Assembly (NCBI RefSeq): GCF_022397955.1
Contig: NZ_JAKEUQ010000003.1
Coordinates: 190,678 to 254,677 of the forward strand
Source: Vibrio sp. Isolate32
GTDB taxonomy: Bacteria > Pseudomonadota > Gammaproteobacteria > Enterobacterales > Vibrionaceae
DNA: 64,000 bases
Direction of reading: 5' to 3'
Below the pieces are notes generated by a model, which was not told where the DNA came from, did not search any database, and worked only from the letters and a program-made list of their open reading frames with translations. Position numbers and translations under genes: made by a program. This document shows, in pieces, positions 44,816 to 53,612 of the stretch. Positions within the stretch are counted from its first letter, which is position 1. Every line of letters begins with the position of its first letter.

Positions 44816-45913
44816 ATGAGCACACATCAATTTCAACCGGACCTTCCACCTCCAGCGAATACCGTTGGTGTAGTCGGTTGGTTAAGAAAGAATCTCTTTA
44901 ATGGGCCTATAAATAGTATCGTTACCGTTGTTCTAGGTTACATCGCTTTTTCACTACTTTGGACAACGTTCGACTGGGCTTTCCTAAATGCAGACTGGGT
45001 CGGAACAACTCGTGACGCGTGTACTAGCGAAGGGGCTTGCTGGGTGTTCATCAGCGTTCGTTGGAACCAGTTCATGTATGGCTTCTACCCTGAGGCTGAA
45101 CTGTGGCGCCCACGCCTTTTCTACGCAACATTGGCTATCTTTGTAGCGCTATTAGCCTACGAGAAAACACCGAAACGCACATGGATTTGGCTATTCTTCG
45201 TAAACATCTACCCATTCATCATTGCTGGCTTGCTATACGGCGGTGTGTTTGGATTGGCAGTTGTTGATACACACAAATGGGGTGGCCTGCTCGTTACACT
45301 TATCATTGCATTAGTGGGTATCGTTGTTTCACTGCCGATTGGCGTCGCACTGGCACTTGGCCGTCGCTCTGAGATGCCAATTATTCGCAGTATTTGTACG
45401 GTGTACATCGAAATTTGGCGTGGTGTTCCGCTAATTACGGTGCTGTTCATGGCATCTGTAATGCTGCCACTATTCCTTACTGCGGGTTCTGAGACCGATA
45501 AATTGTTCCGTGCGCTAGTAGGTGTGGTTCTATTTAGTGCCGCTTATATGGCCGAGGTAATTCGTGGTGGTCTGCAAGCTATTCCTAAAGGTCAATACGA
45601 AGCCGCTGACGCACTGGGCTTAACCTATTGGAAAAAGATGGGGCTGATTATTCTTCCTCAAGCGCTGAAAATCACAATCCCATCAATCGTAAACACATTC
45701 ATTGGCTTGTTTAAAGATACCAGTCTGGTACTTATCATCGGTATGTTCGATGTACTGGGTATTGGTCAAGCAGCGAACACCGACCCTGAGTGGTTAGGTT
45801 TCGCTACAGAAAGTTATGTATTTGTCGCGTTAGTGTTCTGGGTGTTCTGTTTTGGCATGTCGAGATACTCGATATGGCTAGAAAACAGACTTCACACCGG
45901 TCACAAACGATAG
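44816..45913 (+). CDS. aapM: AapM-type amino-acid ABC permease
   Basis: The 365-residue permease carries an EAA loop 'GQYEAADALGLTYWKKMGLIILPQA' near residue 260 and several membrane segments. It pairs with AapQ to form the heterodimeric pore. The start ATG lies one base after the aapQ stop, which implies tight translational coupling. aapP follows after 22 bp. Confidence 0.92.
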   Translation: MSTHQFQPDLPPPANTVGVVGWLRKNLFNGPINSIVTVVLGYIAFSLLWTTFDWAFLNADWVGTTRDACTSEGACWVFISVRWNQFMYGFYPEAELWRPRLFYATLAIFVALLAYEKTPKRTWIWLFFVNIYPFIIAGLLYGGVFGLAVVDTHKWGGLLVTLIIALVGIVVSLPIGVALALGRRSEMPIIRSICTVYIEIWRGVPLITVLFMASVMLPLFLTAGSETDKLFRALVGVVLFSAAYMAEVIRGGLQAIPKGQYEAADALGLTYWKKMGLIILPQALKITIPSIVNTFIGLFKDTSLVLIIGMFDVLGIGQAANTDPEWLGFATESYVFVALVFWVFCFGMSRYSIWLENRLHTGHKR

Positions 45914-45935
45914 TTAATAAGATCAAGGACGTATT

Positions 45936-46700
45936 ATGACGCAACAACTAAACCCAGAATCGCAAGAGTTGATGATTGAACTTAAAGACATGAACAAGTG
46001 GTACGGTGAGTTCCACGTTCTTAAGAACATCAACTTAGAAGTTAAAAAAGGCGAGAAAATCGTTATCTGTGGCCCTTCAGGCTCAGGTAAGTCGACTATG
46101 ATTCGCTGTATCAATAGACTGGAAGAGCATCAGAAGGGACACATCTTTGTTTCTGGCAATGAGCTGACTGAAGATCTAAAAAACATCGAAGCAGTTCGTC
46201 GTGACGTTGGCATGTGTTTCCAGCACTTCAATCTATTTCCGCACCTTACGGTACTAGAGAACTGTACCTTAGCCCCTATCTGGGTAAAAAAGATGCCGAA
46301 AGAAGAAGCTGAAGCGATTGCAATGAAGTACCTTGAGCGCGTAAAGATCCCAGAGCAAGCAGATAAGTTCCCAGGTCAGCTTTCTGGTGGTCAGCAACAG
46401 CGTGTAGCGATTGCACGTTCTCTATGTATGAACCCACAAGTCATGCTGTTTGATGAACCAACATCAGCGCTCGATCCAGAAATGGTTCGTGAAGTATTAG
46501 ACGTAATGGTTGAGCTAGCAGAAGAAGGAATGACGATGCTTTGTGTAACGCACGAGATGGGCTTTGCTAAAGAGGTCGCGGATCGCGTTATCTTCATGGA
46601 TGCTGGTGAAATCATAGAAGAAAACAACCCTGTCGACTTCTTTGAAAACCCCCAATCAGACAGAACGCAGAACTTCTTAAGCCAAATATTACACCACTAA
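45936..46700 (+). CDS. aapP: AapP-type amino-acid ABC ATPase
   Basis: The 254-residue ATPase has Walker A 'GPSGSGKST', signature '[15 protein letters not shown]', Walker B '[14 protein letters not shown]' and the switch histidine 'CVTHEMGFA'. It is the energising subunit of the aapJQMP importer and ends the operon, with a terminator 22 bp later. Confidence 0.95.
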   Translation: MTQQLNPESQELMIELKDMNKWYGEFHVLKNINLEVKKGEKIVICGPSGSGKSTMIRCINRLEEHQKGHIFVSGNELTEDLKNIEAVRRDVGMCFQHFNLFPHLTVLENCTLAPIWVKKMPKEEAEAIAMKYLERVKIPEQADKFPGQLSGGQQQRVAIARSLCMNPQVMLFDEPTSALDPEMVREVLDVMVELAEEGMTMLCVTHEMGFAKEVADRVIFMDAGEIIEENNPVDFFENPQSDRTQNFLSQILHH

Positions 46701-46721
46701 CGTGTTATGATGTATAACTAC

Positions 46722-46751
46722 AGAGGTGGCTTAGGTCGCCTCTTTGTTTTT
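46722..46751 (+). terminator. aap operon terminator
   Basis: A 7-bp stem AGAGGTG/CGCCTCT (one G-U pair) is followed by TTGTTTTT, 22 bp after the aapP stop. Confidence 0.75.
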
Positions 46752-46979
46752 AGAATTATAATTAGCTTTCAAGATGATAAACAGTGGCACAATGCTATAA
46801 AATCGAACATCGAATCTTTGATGCACTTTAAGACATACTTTGTTACACCTTCAGAAATACTTAACCAGCGATTTTGATTATTATTTTAAGTATACAAGTG
46901 GACTGTAAGACTTGATTTTTCGAACTTTCAGCCCCATAAATGTACTAATAACTATTGAAGTCACCTTACGAGGAAGATT

Positions 46980-47645
46980 ATGAACAGCCCTATGTTTTCA
47001 CGCACAGCATCTCAAGAAAGTGCTCTGCAAACCAATAAAGTGTTGCGTAACACCTACGCACTACTGTCTATGACACTACTTTGGTCTGCTGTTGTAGCAG
47101 GCGTATCTATGGCGATGAACCTTCCTCGCCCGGGTCTTATTATCATGCTTGTTGGCTTCTACGGCCTACTTTTCCTAACAGAGAAGAACCGTGACAACAG
47201 CATGGGTCTAGTCTTTACGTTCCTGTTTACAGGTTTCCTAGGCTACACCATCGGTCCAATCTTAAACATGTACGTTGGCGCAGGTATGGGTGATGTTATC
47301 CTAACTGCTCTAGGCGGCACGGCATTAGCATTCATGGGGGCATCGGCTTACGCACTAACAACTAAGCGTGACCTGTCGTTCCTTAACGGTATGCTACTAG
47401 CTGGTTTCGTCGTGTTACTTGTAGGTATGGTTGCAAATATCTTCCTACAAATGCCGCTCCTGTCACTAGCAATGAGTGGTATGTTCATCCTATTCTCGAC
47501 TGGTGTTATTTTGCTAACAACGCAAAACATCATACGTGGTGGTGAAACTAACTACATCTCAGCGACAGTTAGCCTATACGTATCTATCTACAACATCTTC
47601 ATCAGCCTACTAAGCATCCTAGGCATCATGGGCAGCGACGACTAA
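46980..47645 (+). CDS. yccA: Bax inhibitor-1/YccA family membrane protein
   Basis: The 221-residue protein has seven predicted membrane segments and matches YccA, a BI-1 family protein that interacts with FtsH in E. coli. The N-terminus is '[20 protein letters not shown]', and the start has GAGGAAG upstream. The order yccA-tusE-rlmI follows E. coli yccA-tusE-yccX-rlmI, except that no acylphosphatase gene (yccX) is present between tusE and rlmI. Confidence 0.93.
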   Translation: MNSPMFSRTASQESALQTNKVLRNTYALLSMTLLWSAVVAGVSMAMNLPRPGLIIMLVGFYGLLFLTEKNRDNSMGLVFTFLFTGFLGYTIGPILNMYVGAGMGDVILTALGGTALAFMGASAYALTTKRDLSFLNGMLLAGFVVLLVGMVANIFLQMPLLSLAMSGMFILFSTGVILLTTQNIIRGGETNYISATVSLYVSIYNIFISLLSILGIMGSDD

Positions 47646-47670
47646 TTACTCGCCTAATTGAAGAATATCT

Positions 47671-47700
47671 AGCCCAAGAGCCCATCTCTTGGGCTTTTTT
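47671..47700 (+). terminator. yccA terminator
   Basis: A perfect 10-bp stem AGCCCAAGAG/CTCTTGGGCT with loop CCCAT is followed by six T residues. Confidence 0.93.
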
Positions 47701-47805
47701 GTATCTGTAGGGTCAATATTTATCAAGATCGCTACGATATCTATTGAGAAAGGTAAACTTGGTCATGTACCCTATCCAAATAGTTAATTGGATTCCGGAC
47801 TAAAC

Positions 47806-48135
47806 ATGTTTGAATATAACGGCAAGCAAATCGAAACTGACGCTCAAGGCTACCTATTGGATTATACACAATGGGAAGAAGGTATGATTGAAATTCTTGC
47901 ACAAGACGAAGCCATTGAGCTTACAGAAGCACACCTAGAAGTTGTGCATTTTGTAAGGAGCTTTTACGAAGAGTTCAACACTTCCCCTGCGGTTCGCATG
48001 CTTGTTAAAGCGATGGAAAAAGCCCACGGTCCAGAAAAAGGCAACAGTAAGTACCTTTTCAAGTTATTCAAAAAAGGCCCTGCAAAACAAGCAACCAAAC
48101 TCGCCGGTTTACCTAAACCAGCAAAATGCTTGTAG
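47806..48135 (+). CDS. tusE: TusE, sulfurtransferase for tRNA 2-thiouridine
   Basis: The 109-residue protein is a DsrC-family TusE. It accepts persulfide sulfur from TusBCD and passes it to MnmA for 2-thiolation of wobble uridine. The conserved penultimate cysteine is present ('KPAKCL'), as is '[18 protein letters not shown]'. The ATG at 47806 is chosen because the six upstream codons are not conserved. Confidence 0.93.
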   Translation: MFEYNGKQIETDAQGYLLDYTQWEEGMIEILAQDEAIELTEAHLEVVHFVRSFYEEFNTSPAVRMLVKAMEKAHGPEKGNSKYLFKLFKKGPAKQATKLAGLPKPAKCL

Positions 48136-48211
48136 AGCGAAGCAGCTTTAGGTTGCTCCCAAGGTAAAAATGTAAATACTGTAGTGCCATAACTATTTAT
48201 TAATCATTACT

Positions 48212-48240
48212 AGGGCTGCTTCTGCAGCCCTTTCTTATTT
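48212..48240 (+). terminator. tusE terminator
   Basis: A perfect 8-bp stem AGGGCTGC/GCAGCCCT with loop TTCT is followed by TTCTTATTT. Confidence 0.85.
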
Positions 48241-48301
48241 GCTTTTCTCCTGTACTTACCCGACAATACCCCTCCTTCAAATTCAACAAACAGAGTAATT
48301 T

Positions 48302-49495
48302 ATGACTCCTTCAATTCATCTAGCTAAAGGCCGAGATAAATCACTACGCCGTAAACACCCTTGGGTATTTTCACGCGGTATCGATAAGGTCGAAGGCGAA
48401 CCAAAACAAGGTGAAACTGTAGACGTATATGCTCAAAATGGTCAGTGGTTAGCGAAGGCTGCTTACTCACCGTCTTCTCAAATTCGAGCACGTGTTTGGA
48501 CATTTGAAAAAGAAGAAATCAATAAAGCGTTTTTCGTTAAACGAATTCAAGATGCACAATCATTACGTGAAGACATCATCGAACGTGGTGGCTTAACAGG
48601 TTACCGCTTGACCGCAGCGGAATCAGACGGCTTACCAGGTATCACCATCGATAAGTATCAAGACTACTTAGTTTGTCAACTTCTCAGCGCAGGTGCTGAA
48701 TTCAACAAAAGCGTATTGGTAGAAGCTCTAATCGAATGCTTCCCAGACTGCAACATCTATGAGCGTTCGGACGTGGCGGTTCGTAAGAAAGAAGGCTTAG
48801 AACAAGTGGTTGGCGTTCTTCACGGTGAAGAGCCACCAAAGTCTATCGTGATTGAAGAGAATGGCGTTAAGATTAGCGTAAATATCATGGAAGGCCACAA
48901 AACAGGCTTCTACATGGACCAGCGCGACAGCCGTAAAGAGTCAATGAAATACGTAAAAGGCAAAGATGTCCTTAACTGTTTCTCATACACTGGCGGTTTT
49001 GGCCTTTACGCACTTAAAGGTGACGCGAAGCGTGTTATCAACGCAGACGTATCTCAACTCGCTTTGGACACCGCTAAATTCAACGCTGAACTAAACGAGT
49101 TTGATATCTCGAAAAAGCGTGCCGTGTTCCTTAATGCCGACGTTTTCAAACTACTGCGTGAGTACCGTGACCAAGGTACTAAGTTTGATGTTGTGATCAT
49201 GGACCCACCAAAGTTTGTTTCAAGTAAGAACAACCTAACATCAGGTGCAAACGGCTATAAAGATGTTAACATGCTAGCAATGCAGATCCTTAAACCGGGT
49301 GGCACGCTACTCACCTACTCCTGCTCAGGTTTGATGGGTACTGACCTATTCCAAAAGATAATTGCAGACGCAGCGATTGATGCAGACAGAACCGTTAAGT
49401 TTGTCGAACGCTTCGAGCAAGCCGCCGACCACCTAACGGACACTGCCTATCCTGAAGGTTTTTACCTAAAAGGCTTTGCTTGTAAAGTGCTTTAG
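48302..49495 (+). CDS. rlmI: RlmI, 23S rRNA m5C1962 methyltransferase
   Basis: The 397-residue protein has an N-terminal PUA domain (residues about 1-80) and a Rossmann methyltransferase domain with '[13 protein letters not shown]', 'DPPKFVSSK' and 'TYSCSGLM', as in RlmI. It methylates C1962 of 23S rRNA. The length matches the family (E. coli 396). It has its own terminator. Confidence 0.96.
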   Translation: MTPSIHLAKGRDKSLRRKHPWVFSRGIDKVEGEPKQGETVDVYAQNGQWLAKAAYSPSSQIRARVWTFEKEEINKAFFVKRIQDAQSLREDIIERGGLTGYRLTAAESDGLPGITIDKYQDYLVCQLLSAGAEFNKSVLVEALIECFPDCNIYERSDVAVRKKEGLEQVVGVLHGEEPPKSIVIEENGVKISVNIMEGHKTGFYMDQRDSRKESMKYVKGKDVLNCFSYTGGFGLYALKGDAKRVINADVSQLALDTAKFNAELNEFDISKKRAVFLNADVFKLLREYRDQGTKFDVVIMDPPKFVSSKNNLTSGANGYKDVNMLAMQILKPGGTLLTYSCSGLMGTDLFQKIIADAAIDADRTVKFVERFEQAADHLTDTAYPEGFYLKGFACKVL

Positions 49496-49526
49496 AATCT
49501 AGCTTTTATAGCAAAGCAGACGTATT

Positions 49527-49550
49527 AAAAGGGCCTTTAGGCCCTTTTTG
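49527..49550 (+). terminator. rlmI terminator
   Basis: A stem AAAAGGGCCT/AGGCCCTTTT with a two-base loop (effectively four) is followed by a T-rich tail, 31 bp after rlmI. Confidence 0.88.
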
Positions 49551-49596
49551 TTATTTTAGTCTGGTAAGTTGACGAATAACTGATTGACGAAATTAC

Positions 49597-49875
49597 TCAG
49601 GCATACACGGGTATCGCTGTGGCGCCTTGCCCTGAAATACCGTCAAATTGGACTAAGCCTCTGAGCATGATGTTATCACCAGCTAAAGCATCAATTTGGT
49701 CTTCACCTTGCAACAAACTCACTTCTTTACCAAGAACAACTTTGAGTGAATTATCGACTTGAATATTCGTATTGACTGCACCATCTGAGTCATATTTAGT
49801 AAGAACTAAGTTATCAAGGCAGCTTCCGATGCCTATAAATTCAACCGCTGATAACAGGGACAATACTTCAAACAT
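49597..49875 (-). CDS. Short hypothetical ORF
   Basis: A possible 92-residue protein ('MFEVLSLLSAVEFIGIG' to 'GQGATAIPVYA') that I do not recognise. Its start overlaps the end of the next short frame by 8 bp (an ATGTTTGA-type junction), so the two could be translationally coupled or be two parts of one decayed gene. The mostly acidic, glycine-containing composition looks protein-like, but there is no strong ribosome site. Confidence 0.35.
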   Translation of the reverse strand: MFEVLSLLSAVEFIGIGSCLDNLVLTKYDSDGAVNTNIQVDNSLKVVLGKEVSLLQGEDQIDALAGDNIMLRGLVQFDGISGQGATAIPVYA

Positions 49876-50124
49876 TTGCTTGCTTTTGTGTATTCGTATT
49901 ATTAAGGTCGGAGAAGAATATCTTGCCTATGTACTTACCAATATACGCTATATTTTCATTTGTTAACGTAGATCGAATATAGCCTGACAAATCTACAAGC
50001 ACTTGACCATCATAACTAGGGTCTCGCACCGAATAGTCATCAGGAAGGACATCTTCGAGAGTTATGACCTCTGAATTAGCGTTAACATCCAAAATTAATA
50101 TATCAAATTCGCTTTCATAGTCCT
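49868..50124 (-). CDS. Short hypothetical ORF, start uncertain, possibly a gene remnant
   Basis: The frame is open from a stop at 50123-50125. Before the first start-like codon (TTG at 50092) it already reads protein-like ('DYESEFDILIL'), which suggests that the original start is lost or upstream. The rest ('DVNANSEVITLEDVLPDD' to 'NNTNTQKQANV') is acidic and has no recognised domain. Together with the overlapping short frame it may be what is left of a larger gene. Confidence 0.3.
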
Positions 50125-50125
50125 A

Positions 50126-50438
50126 ATCAGAAACATAAGTATTTGACACACCGTCAGATTTAGATACCCCGAGCATGAACGGGGTACTTAGTTACCCGAA
50201 CTGCATTATACTTCGTTCAATAAACAATGTGGATCGAGGACTAATATTGCATTTATCCACGGGTAAACCCTGGTTTTCTGGAACCACAGAATAAAGAAGT
50301 AGGATCTACCCTACTTTCACCATACTGAAACTTTATCTTAAGTTAGTGTTTCAGTATGGTGATAATTCCTTGAATAGCATATACCTAAGCCGGCTATAAT
50401 GTTAATCTTGCCACGTTATCAACATAGAGAATTAATCC
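50126..50438. other. Hairpin-rich intergenic region upstream of DUF2750
   Basis: The stretch holds a series of inverted repeats: TACCCCG/CGGGGTA (50165-50186), GTGGAT/ATCCAC (50229-50260), TGGTT/AACCA (50271-50286), AAGTAGG/CCTACTT (50297-50316) and a perfect 15-bp pair TCACCATACTGAAAC/GTTTCAGTATGGTGA (50317-50362). A TATAAT at 50395-50400 with TTGAAT 19 bp upstream may be the DUF2750 promoter. Function of the hairpins is unknown. Confidence 0.6.
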
Positions 50439-50789
50439 ATGAGCAAACTAACAGCGGATACTCAAGCAAATCTAGAACTTTTCGTTTCTGAAACACAAGA
50501 AACTAAACTGGTATGGGGCCTTCGTAATGAAGAAGGTTGGCTAGCATGTGACTCAAGTGAATTCGAAAACAGCGAAGTAATGCCTTTTTGGTCTTCAAAA
50601 GAAGATGCTCAGACTCACAACGTTGAAGAGTGGGCTGACTTCGAAGTGTTAGAGATTCCACTAGATATTTTTGTTGAAGATTGGTTACTGACTCTAGCTG
50701 AAGATGGCGTTCTTGTTGGAACTAACTGGAATACAACGTTAGACGGTAAAGAACTTGAGCCTTCTGACCTAGCGAAATTATACATCTAA
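50439..50789 (+). CDS. DUF2750 family protein
   Basis: The 116-residue acidic protein matches DUF2750: 'ETKLVWGLRNEEGWLACDSSE', 'VMPFWSSKEDAQTHNVEEWADF' and 'IPLDIFVEDWLLTLAEDGVLVGTNWN'. The family is small, cytoplasmic and of unknown function, somewhat similar to immunity-type proteins in composition; that is only an impression. It has its own promoter-like TATAAT and is followed by a long palindrome. Confidence 0.85.
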   Translation: MSKLTADTQANLELFVSETQETKLVWGLRNEEGWLACDSSEFENSEVMPFWSSKEDAQTHNVEEWADFEVLEIPLDIFVEDWLLTLAEDGVLVGTNWNTTLDGKELEPSDLAKLYI

Positions 50790-51118
50790 TTTCCAATATC
50801 GGTCGCACGAATCGTGCGACCGATATCCTACTGATAAATATCAATGATATTAGAGACTCACCTCGCATAATAATACCGTACCCACACCACTCAAAATTTG
50901 AAGCAATATCAAACAAGCAATGGAATGCCGTTCTTTATCTAATGAATAGTTTCCTGTGATTCACTTGGTTTTGTTACCTTACTACTTTTCATTAGCTTTT
51001 ATTCTTACAGCCAAATATGAACAATAACTGAAGAGCTCTTTCCTGACACATCAGGCGAAAAGTAACGGCCGAAACTGCATTATTGATGCGTATAACGAGC
51101 CCATTGAGCTACCTGAGA
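50790..51118. other. Intergenic region with a 15-bp palindrome after DUF2750
   Basis: A perfect 15-bp inverted repeat (ATATCGGTCGCACGA at 50796-50810 with 50812-50826, one-base centre) starts 7 bp after the DUF2750 stop. It lacks a T-run. The remaining 290 bp up to queC show no gene or recognised signal. Confidence 0.7.
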
Positions 51119-51814
51119 TTATTTATTCTCGGCCTGCTTACGAACCAGTTCAGCCATAATAGATTCACGATCACCTAGGTAGTCGTTGAGGCCAACTTTT
51201 CTCAGCTCACATGCCGGGCATTCGCTACAGCCTGACCCAATGATACCGTTATAACAAGTCAGGGTTTTATTACGCACAAGCTCAAGTGCTGAGTATTGAT
51301 CGGCTAAGGCCCAGGTTTCAGCCTTGTTTAACCACATTAGTGGCGTTTTAATATCCAGCTGCTTGTCCATACCTTGTACTAACGCAGAGTTCATCGCTTT
51401 TACAAAGTCATTGCGACAATCAGGGTAACCAGAAAAGTCAGTCTCGCATACACCAGTAATCACCGTTTCTGCGCCAATTTGATATGCGTAGATACCAGCA
51501 AGCGTTAAGAAAAGAATGTTACGACCTGGGACAAACGAGTTTGGCAAACCGTTCTCTTGCAGTTCATGAGAAACAGGAATATCGTCACGAGTTAAAGAGC
51601 TGATAGCTAGCTCATTTAATAGAGTCACATCCATAACTTTGTGCGCTTTCACGCCTAACTCTTTAGCTAATGATTCAGCGACTTCAATCTCGAGTTTATG
51701 ACGCTGACCATAGTCAAACGTAATCGCATGAACTTCATCATACTCTTTTAATGCTTGAACTAGACACGTGGTTGAGTCTTGACCACCACTAAATACTACA
51801 ACTGCTTTTTTCAT
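51119..51814 (-). CDS. queC: QueC, 7-cyano-7-deazaguanine (preQ0) synthase
   Basis: The 231-residue protein starts '[16 protein letters not shown]', with the PP-loop motif SGGQDS, and has the zinc-binding cysteines in '[13 protein letters not shown]'. It converts 7-carboxy-7-deazaguanine to preQ0 with ATP and ammonia for queuosine. The ATG at 51814 is preferred to the one at 51820 because AGGTAGGA sits at proper distance from it. queE lies upstream on the same strand, 63 bp away, so both act in one pathway and are probably co-transcribed. Confidence 0.96.
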   Translation of the reverse strand: MKKAVVVFSGGQDSTTCLVQALKEYDEVHAITFDYGQRHKLEIEVAESLAKELGVKAHKVMDVTLLNELAISSLTRDDIPVSHELQENGLPNSFVPGRNILFLTLAGIYAYQIGAETVITGVCETDFSGYPDCRNDFVKAMNSALVQGMDKQLDIKTPLMWLNKAETWALADQYSALELVRNKTLTCYNGIIGSGCSECPACELRKVGLNDYLGDRESIMAELVRKQAENK

Positions 51815-51877
51815 ATCCATTCCTACCTAAAACTGACGAGCTTTCTACAACGGGTAAGCACTCTGCAAAGTCACAAA

Positions 51878-52546
51878 CTATGCGATGCTCAAGTACTTAT
51901 GAGTTTGAATTGATAAGCGCCAATTGCGCTCAATGCAGGTATCAATACAAAGCTTCGTCGCACGATCTTTTTGGCTAATTGGTTGTAGAGCAATCACAGT
52001 ATCGTCAGATACTTCTGCTCGTTCCAGTAAACCATCAAGTTGCTCGATATCCTTACTTGTTCCTACTGGGTGCTTAATCTCGTTAGCACGCTGTAAAGTG
52101 CTGTCTAAGATTTCCAGCTTCGCTTTCATTGCTACCTTAGGTGACACCGTAACCCAAGTGTCAGGTGTCGCTTTGACTTCAGATGTACCGCTAGTCTCAA
52201 TTTGGCAGCGACAGCCGTGTTTCTCAAATACTTCAGTAAGAGGGACAAGATCATAAATACATGGCTCACCACCTGTAATCACAATGTGTTTAGCAGTGTA
52301 GCCTTGTTTAATGTATTCATTCACGATTCCTTGAGCATCAATAGAAGACCAAGTCGGTGAATCCTCTGTCTTAACCATGATCTCACCAAGGCTAGTCTCG
52401 TCTTCTGGCAAAGCTTCCCATGTCTGTTTGGTATCACACCAAGAACAGCCTACAGGACAAATTTGCAAACGAACAAAAACAGCAGGAACGCCGGTAAACA
52501 CGCCCTCACCCTGGATGGTTTCAAACATTTCGTTAATCTTGTACAA
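51878..52546 (-). CDS. queE: QueE, 7-carboxy-7-deazaguanine synthase (radical SAM)
   Basis: The 222-residue protein has the cluster motif 'CPVGCSWCDT' (CX3CX2C) and 'ITGGEPCIYD' for SAM binding. It turns 6-carboxytetrahydropterin into 7-carboxy-7-deazaguanine, the substrate of QueC. The start is a TTG with GAGGG five bases upstream; 'YKINEMFETIQGEG' is the conserved N-terminus, so the ATG seven codons in would be too short. Confidence 0.94.
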   Translation of the reverse strand: MYKINEMFETIQGEGVFTGVPAVFVRLQICPVGCSWCDTKQTWEALPEDETSLGEIMVKTEDSPTWSSIDAQGIVNEYIKQGYTAKHIVITGGEPCIYDLVPLTEVFEKHGCRCQIETSGTSEVKATPDTWVTVSPKVAMKAKLEILDSTLQRANEIKHPVGTSKDIEQLDGLLERAEVSDDTVIALQPISQKDRATKLCIDTCIERNWRLSIQTHKYLSIA

Positions 52547-52730
52547 CTTTCCCTCAGCTCAATCATTTGATGAAATTAATCAACCGCAGACCATAAAGCA
52601 CTTGCCTCTTTTGGTCAAACAAATGAGTACTGATAAATCACTTGATCAAAGCCCTAGCCTAGCGTTTCAAGTTCCCTTATCCTTTCGCCCATTAGATTTC
52701 GTTAGCTTTTTATTTTTAGTAAGGAACAAC

Positions 52731-53540
52731 ATGTACAAACTGATCGCTCTTGATATGGACGGTACGCTGCTCAACAGTGACAAAGTAATTTCTCAAGAGA
52801 ACAAAGACGCAATTGCCAAAGCTCGAGCTGCAGGTGTGAAGGTCGTTCTGGCTTCTGGCCGCCCTTTAGAAGGCATGCAAAGCAAACTCGACGAGCTTTC
52901 AATTAACGGCAAAGATGACTTTGTACTCTTCTACAATGGCTCTATGGTTCAGAATGTATCAACAAAAGAGATCATTCATAGCGAGATCAGTAATGGTAAA
53001 GCGGCAAAAGAAATCGCAGCACTTGCCAAGCAGCTTGGTGGCTATGTCCATGCATTCAGCAAAGTTCATGGTTTAATTACACCTGAGAATAACGAATACA
53101 CCGGCATTGAAGCGCGCATTAACGGCTTAGAGATTACCGAGTTCGATTTTTCTCAGTTGGAAGACGACCACGAAATCATTAAAACCATGATTGTTGCTGA
53201 GCCAACGAAACTGACAGACATCATCAGTAAATTACCTCAAGAACTTAAGAATCAGTTTACGATTGTGCAGAGTGCACCTTTCTTCTTAGAGTTCCTAAAT
53301 CCTAACTCAAACAAAGGTGTCGGTATTGAAGCCATTGCCAAGCACCTAGGCATTACAGCCGAAGAAGTAATCTGTATGGGCGACGCTGAAAATGACCACC
53401 ATATGTTGGAATACGCGGGCCTTGGCATTGCAATGGATAACGCGATGGAAGAAACCAAGAAAATCGCTGATTATATCACTGCAAGCAACGACGACCATGG
53501 TGTAGCGGTCGCGATTGAAAAGTTCATCTTCAACTCTTAA
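52731..53540 (+). CDS. Cof-type HAD-IIB phosphatase (YidA-like)
   Basis: The 269-residue protein has the HAD motifs: I 'ALDMDGTLLNS' with two aspartates, II 'VVLASGRP', III the lysine in 'NSNKGVGIEAIAK', and IV 'CMGDAENDHHML'. The cap is of type IIB. YidA-like members hydrolyse small sugar phosphates. The ATG at 52731 has AAGGA upstream; a longer open frame extends to 52377 but overlaps queE and is not used. It shares a terminator with the convergent Nudix-PAP2 gene. The precise substrate is not known. Confidence 0.9.
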   Translation: MYKLIALDMDGTLLNSDKVISQENKDAIAKARAAGVKVVLASGRPLEGMQSKLDELSINGKDDFVLFYNGSMVQNVSTKEIIHSEISNGKAAKEIAALAKQLGGYVHAFSKVHGLITPENNEYTGIEARINGLEITEFDFSQLEDDHEIIKTMIVAEPTKLTDIISKLPQELKNQFTIVQSAPFFLEFLNPNSNKGVGIEAIAKHLGITAEEVICMGDAENDHHMLEYAGLGIAMDNAMEETKKIADYITASNDDHGVAVAIEKFIFNS

Positions 53541-53566
53541 CGATTAGATGCCAAATCATTGAGACG

Positions 53567-53596
53567 AAAAAGGCTGTGCAGTGCACAGCCTTTTTA
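53567..53596. terminator. Bidirectional terminator between the HAD and Nudix-PAP2 genes
   Basis: A perfect 13-bp stem AAAAAGGCTGTGC/GCACAGCCTTTTT with loop AGT lies between two convergent genes and has T-tracts on both sides. Confidence 0.93.
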
Positions 53597-53612
53597 TTTA
53601 ACAAGTCATTCG

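Noticed and set aside
52377..52730. N-terminal extension of the HAD phosphatase frame
   Set aside because: It overlaps queE on the other strand; the internal ATG at 52731 has a good AAGGA and the family starts there.
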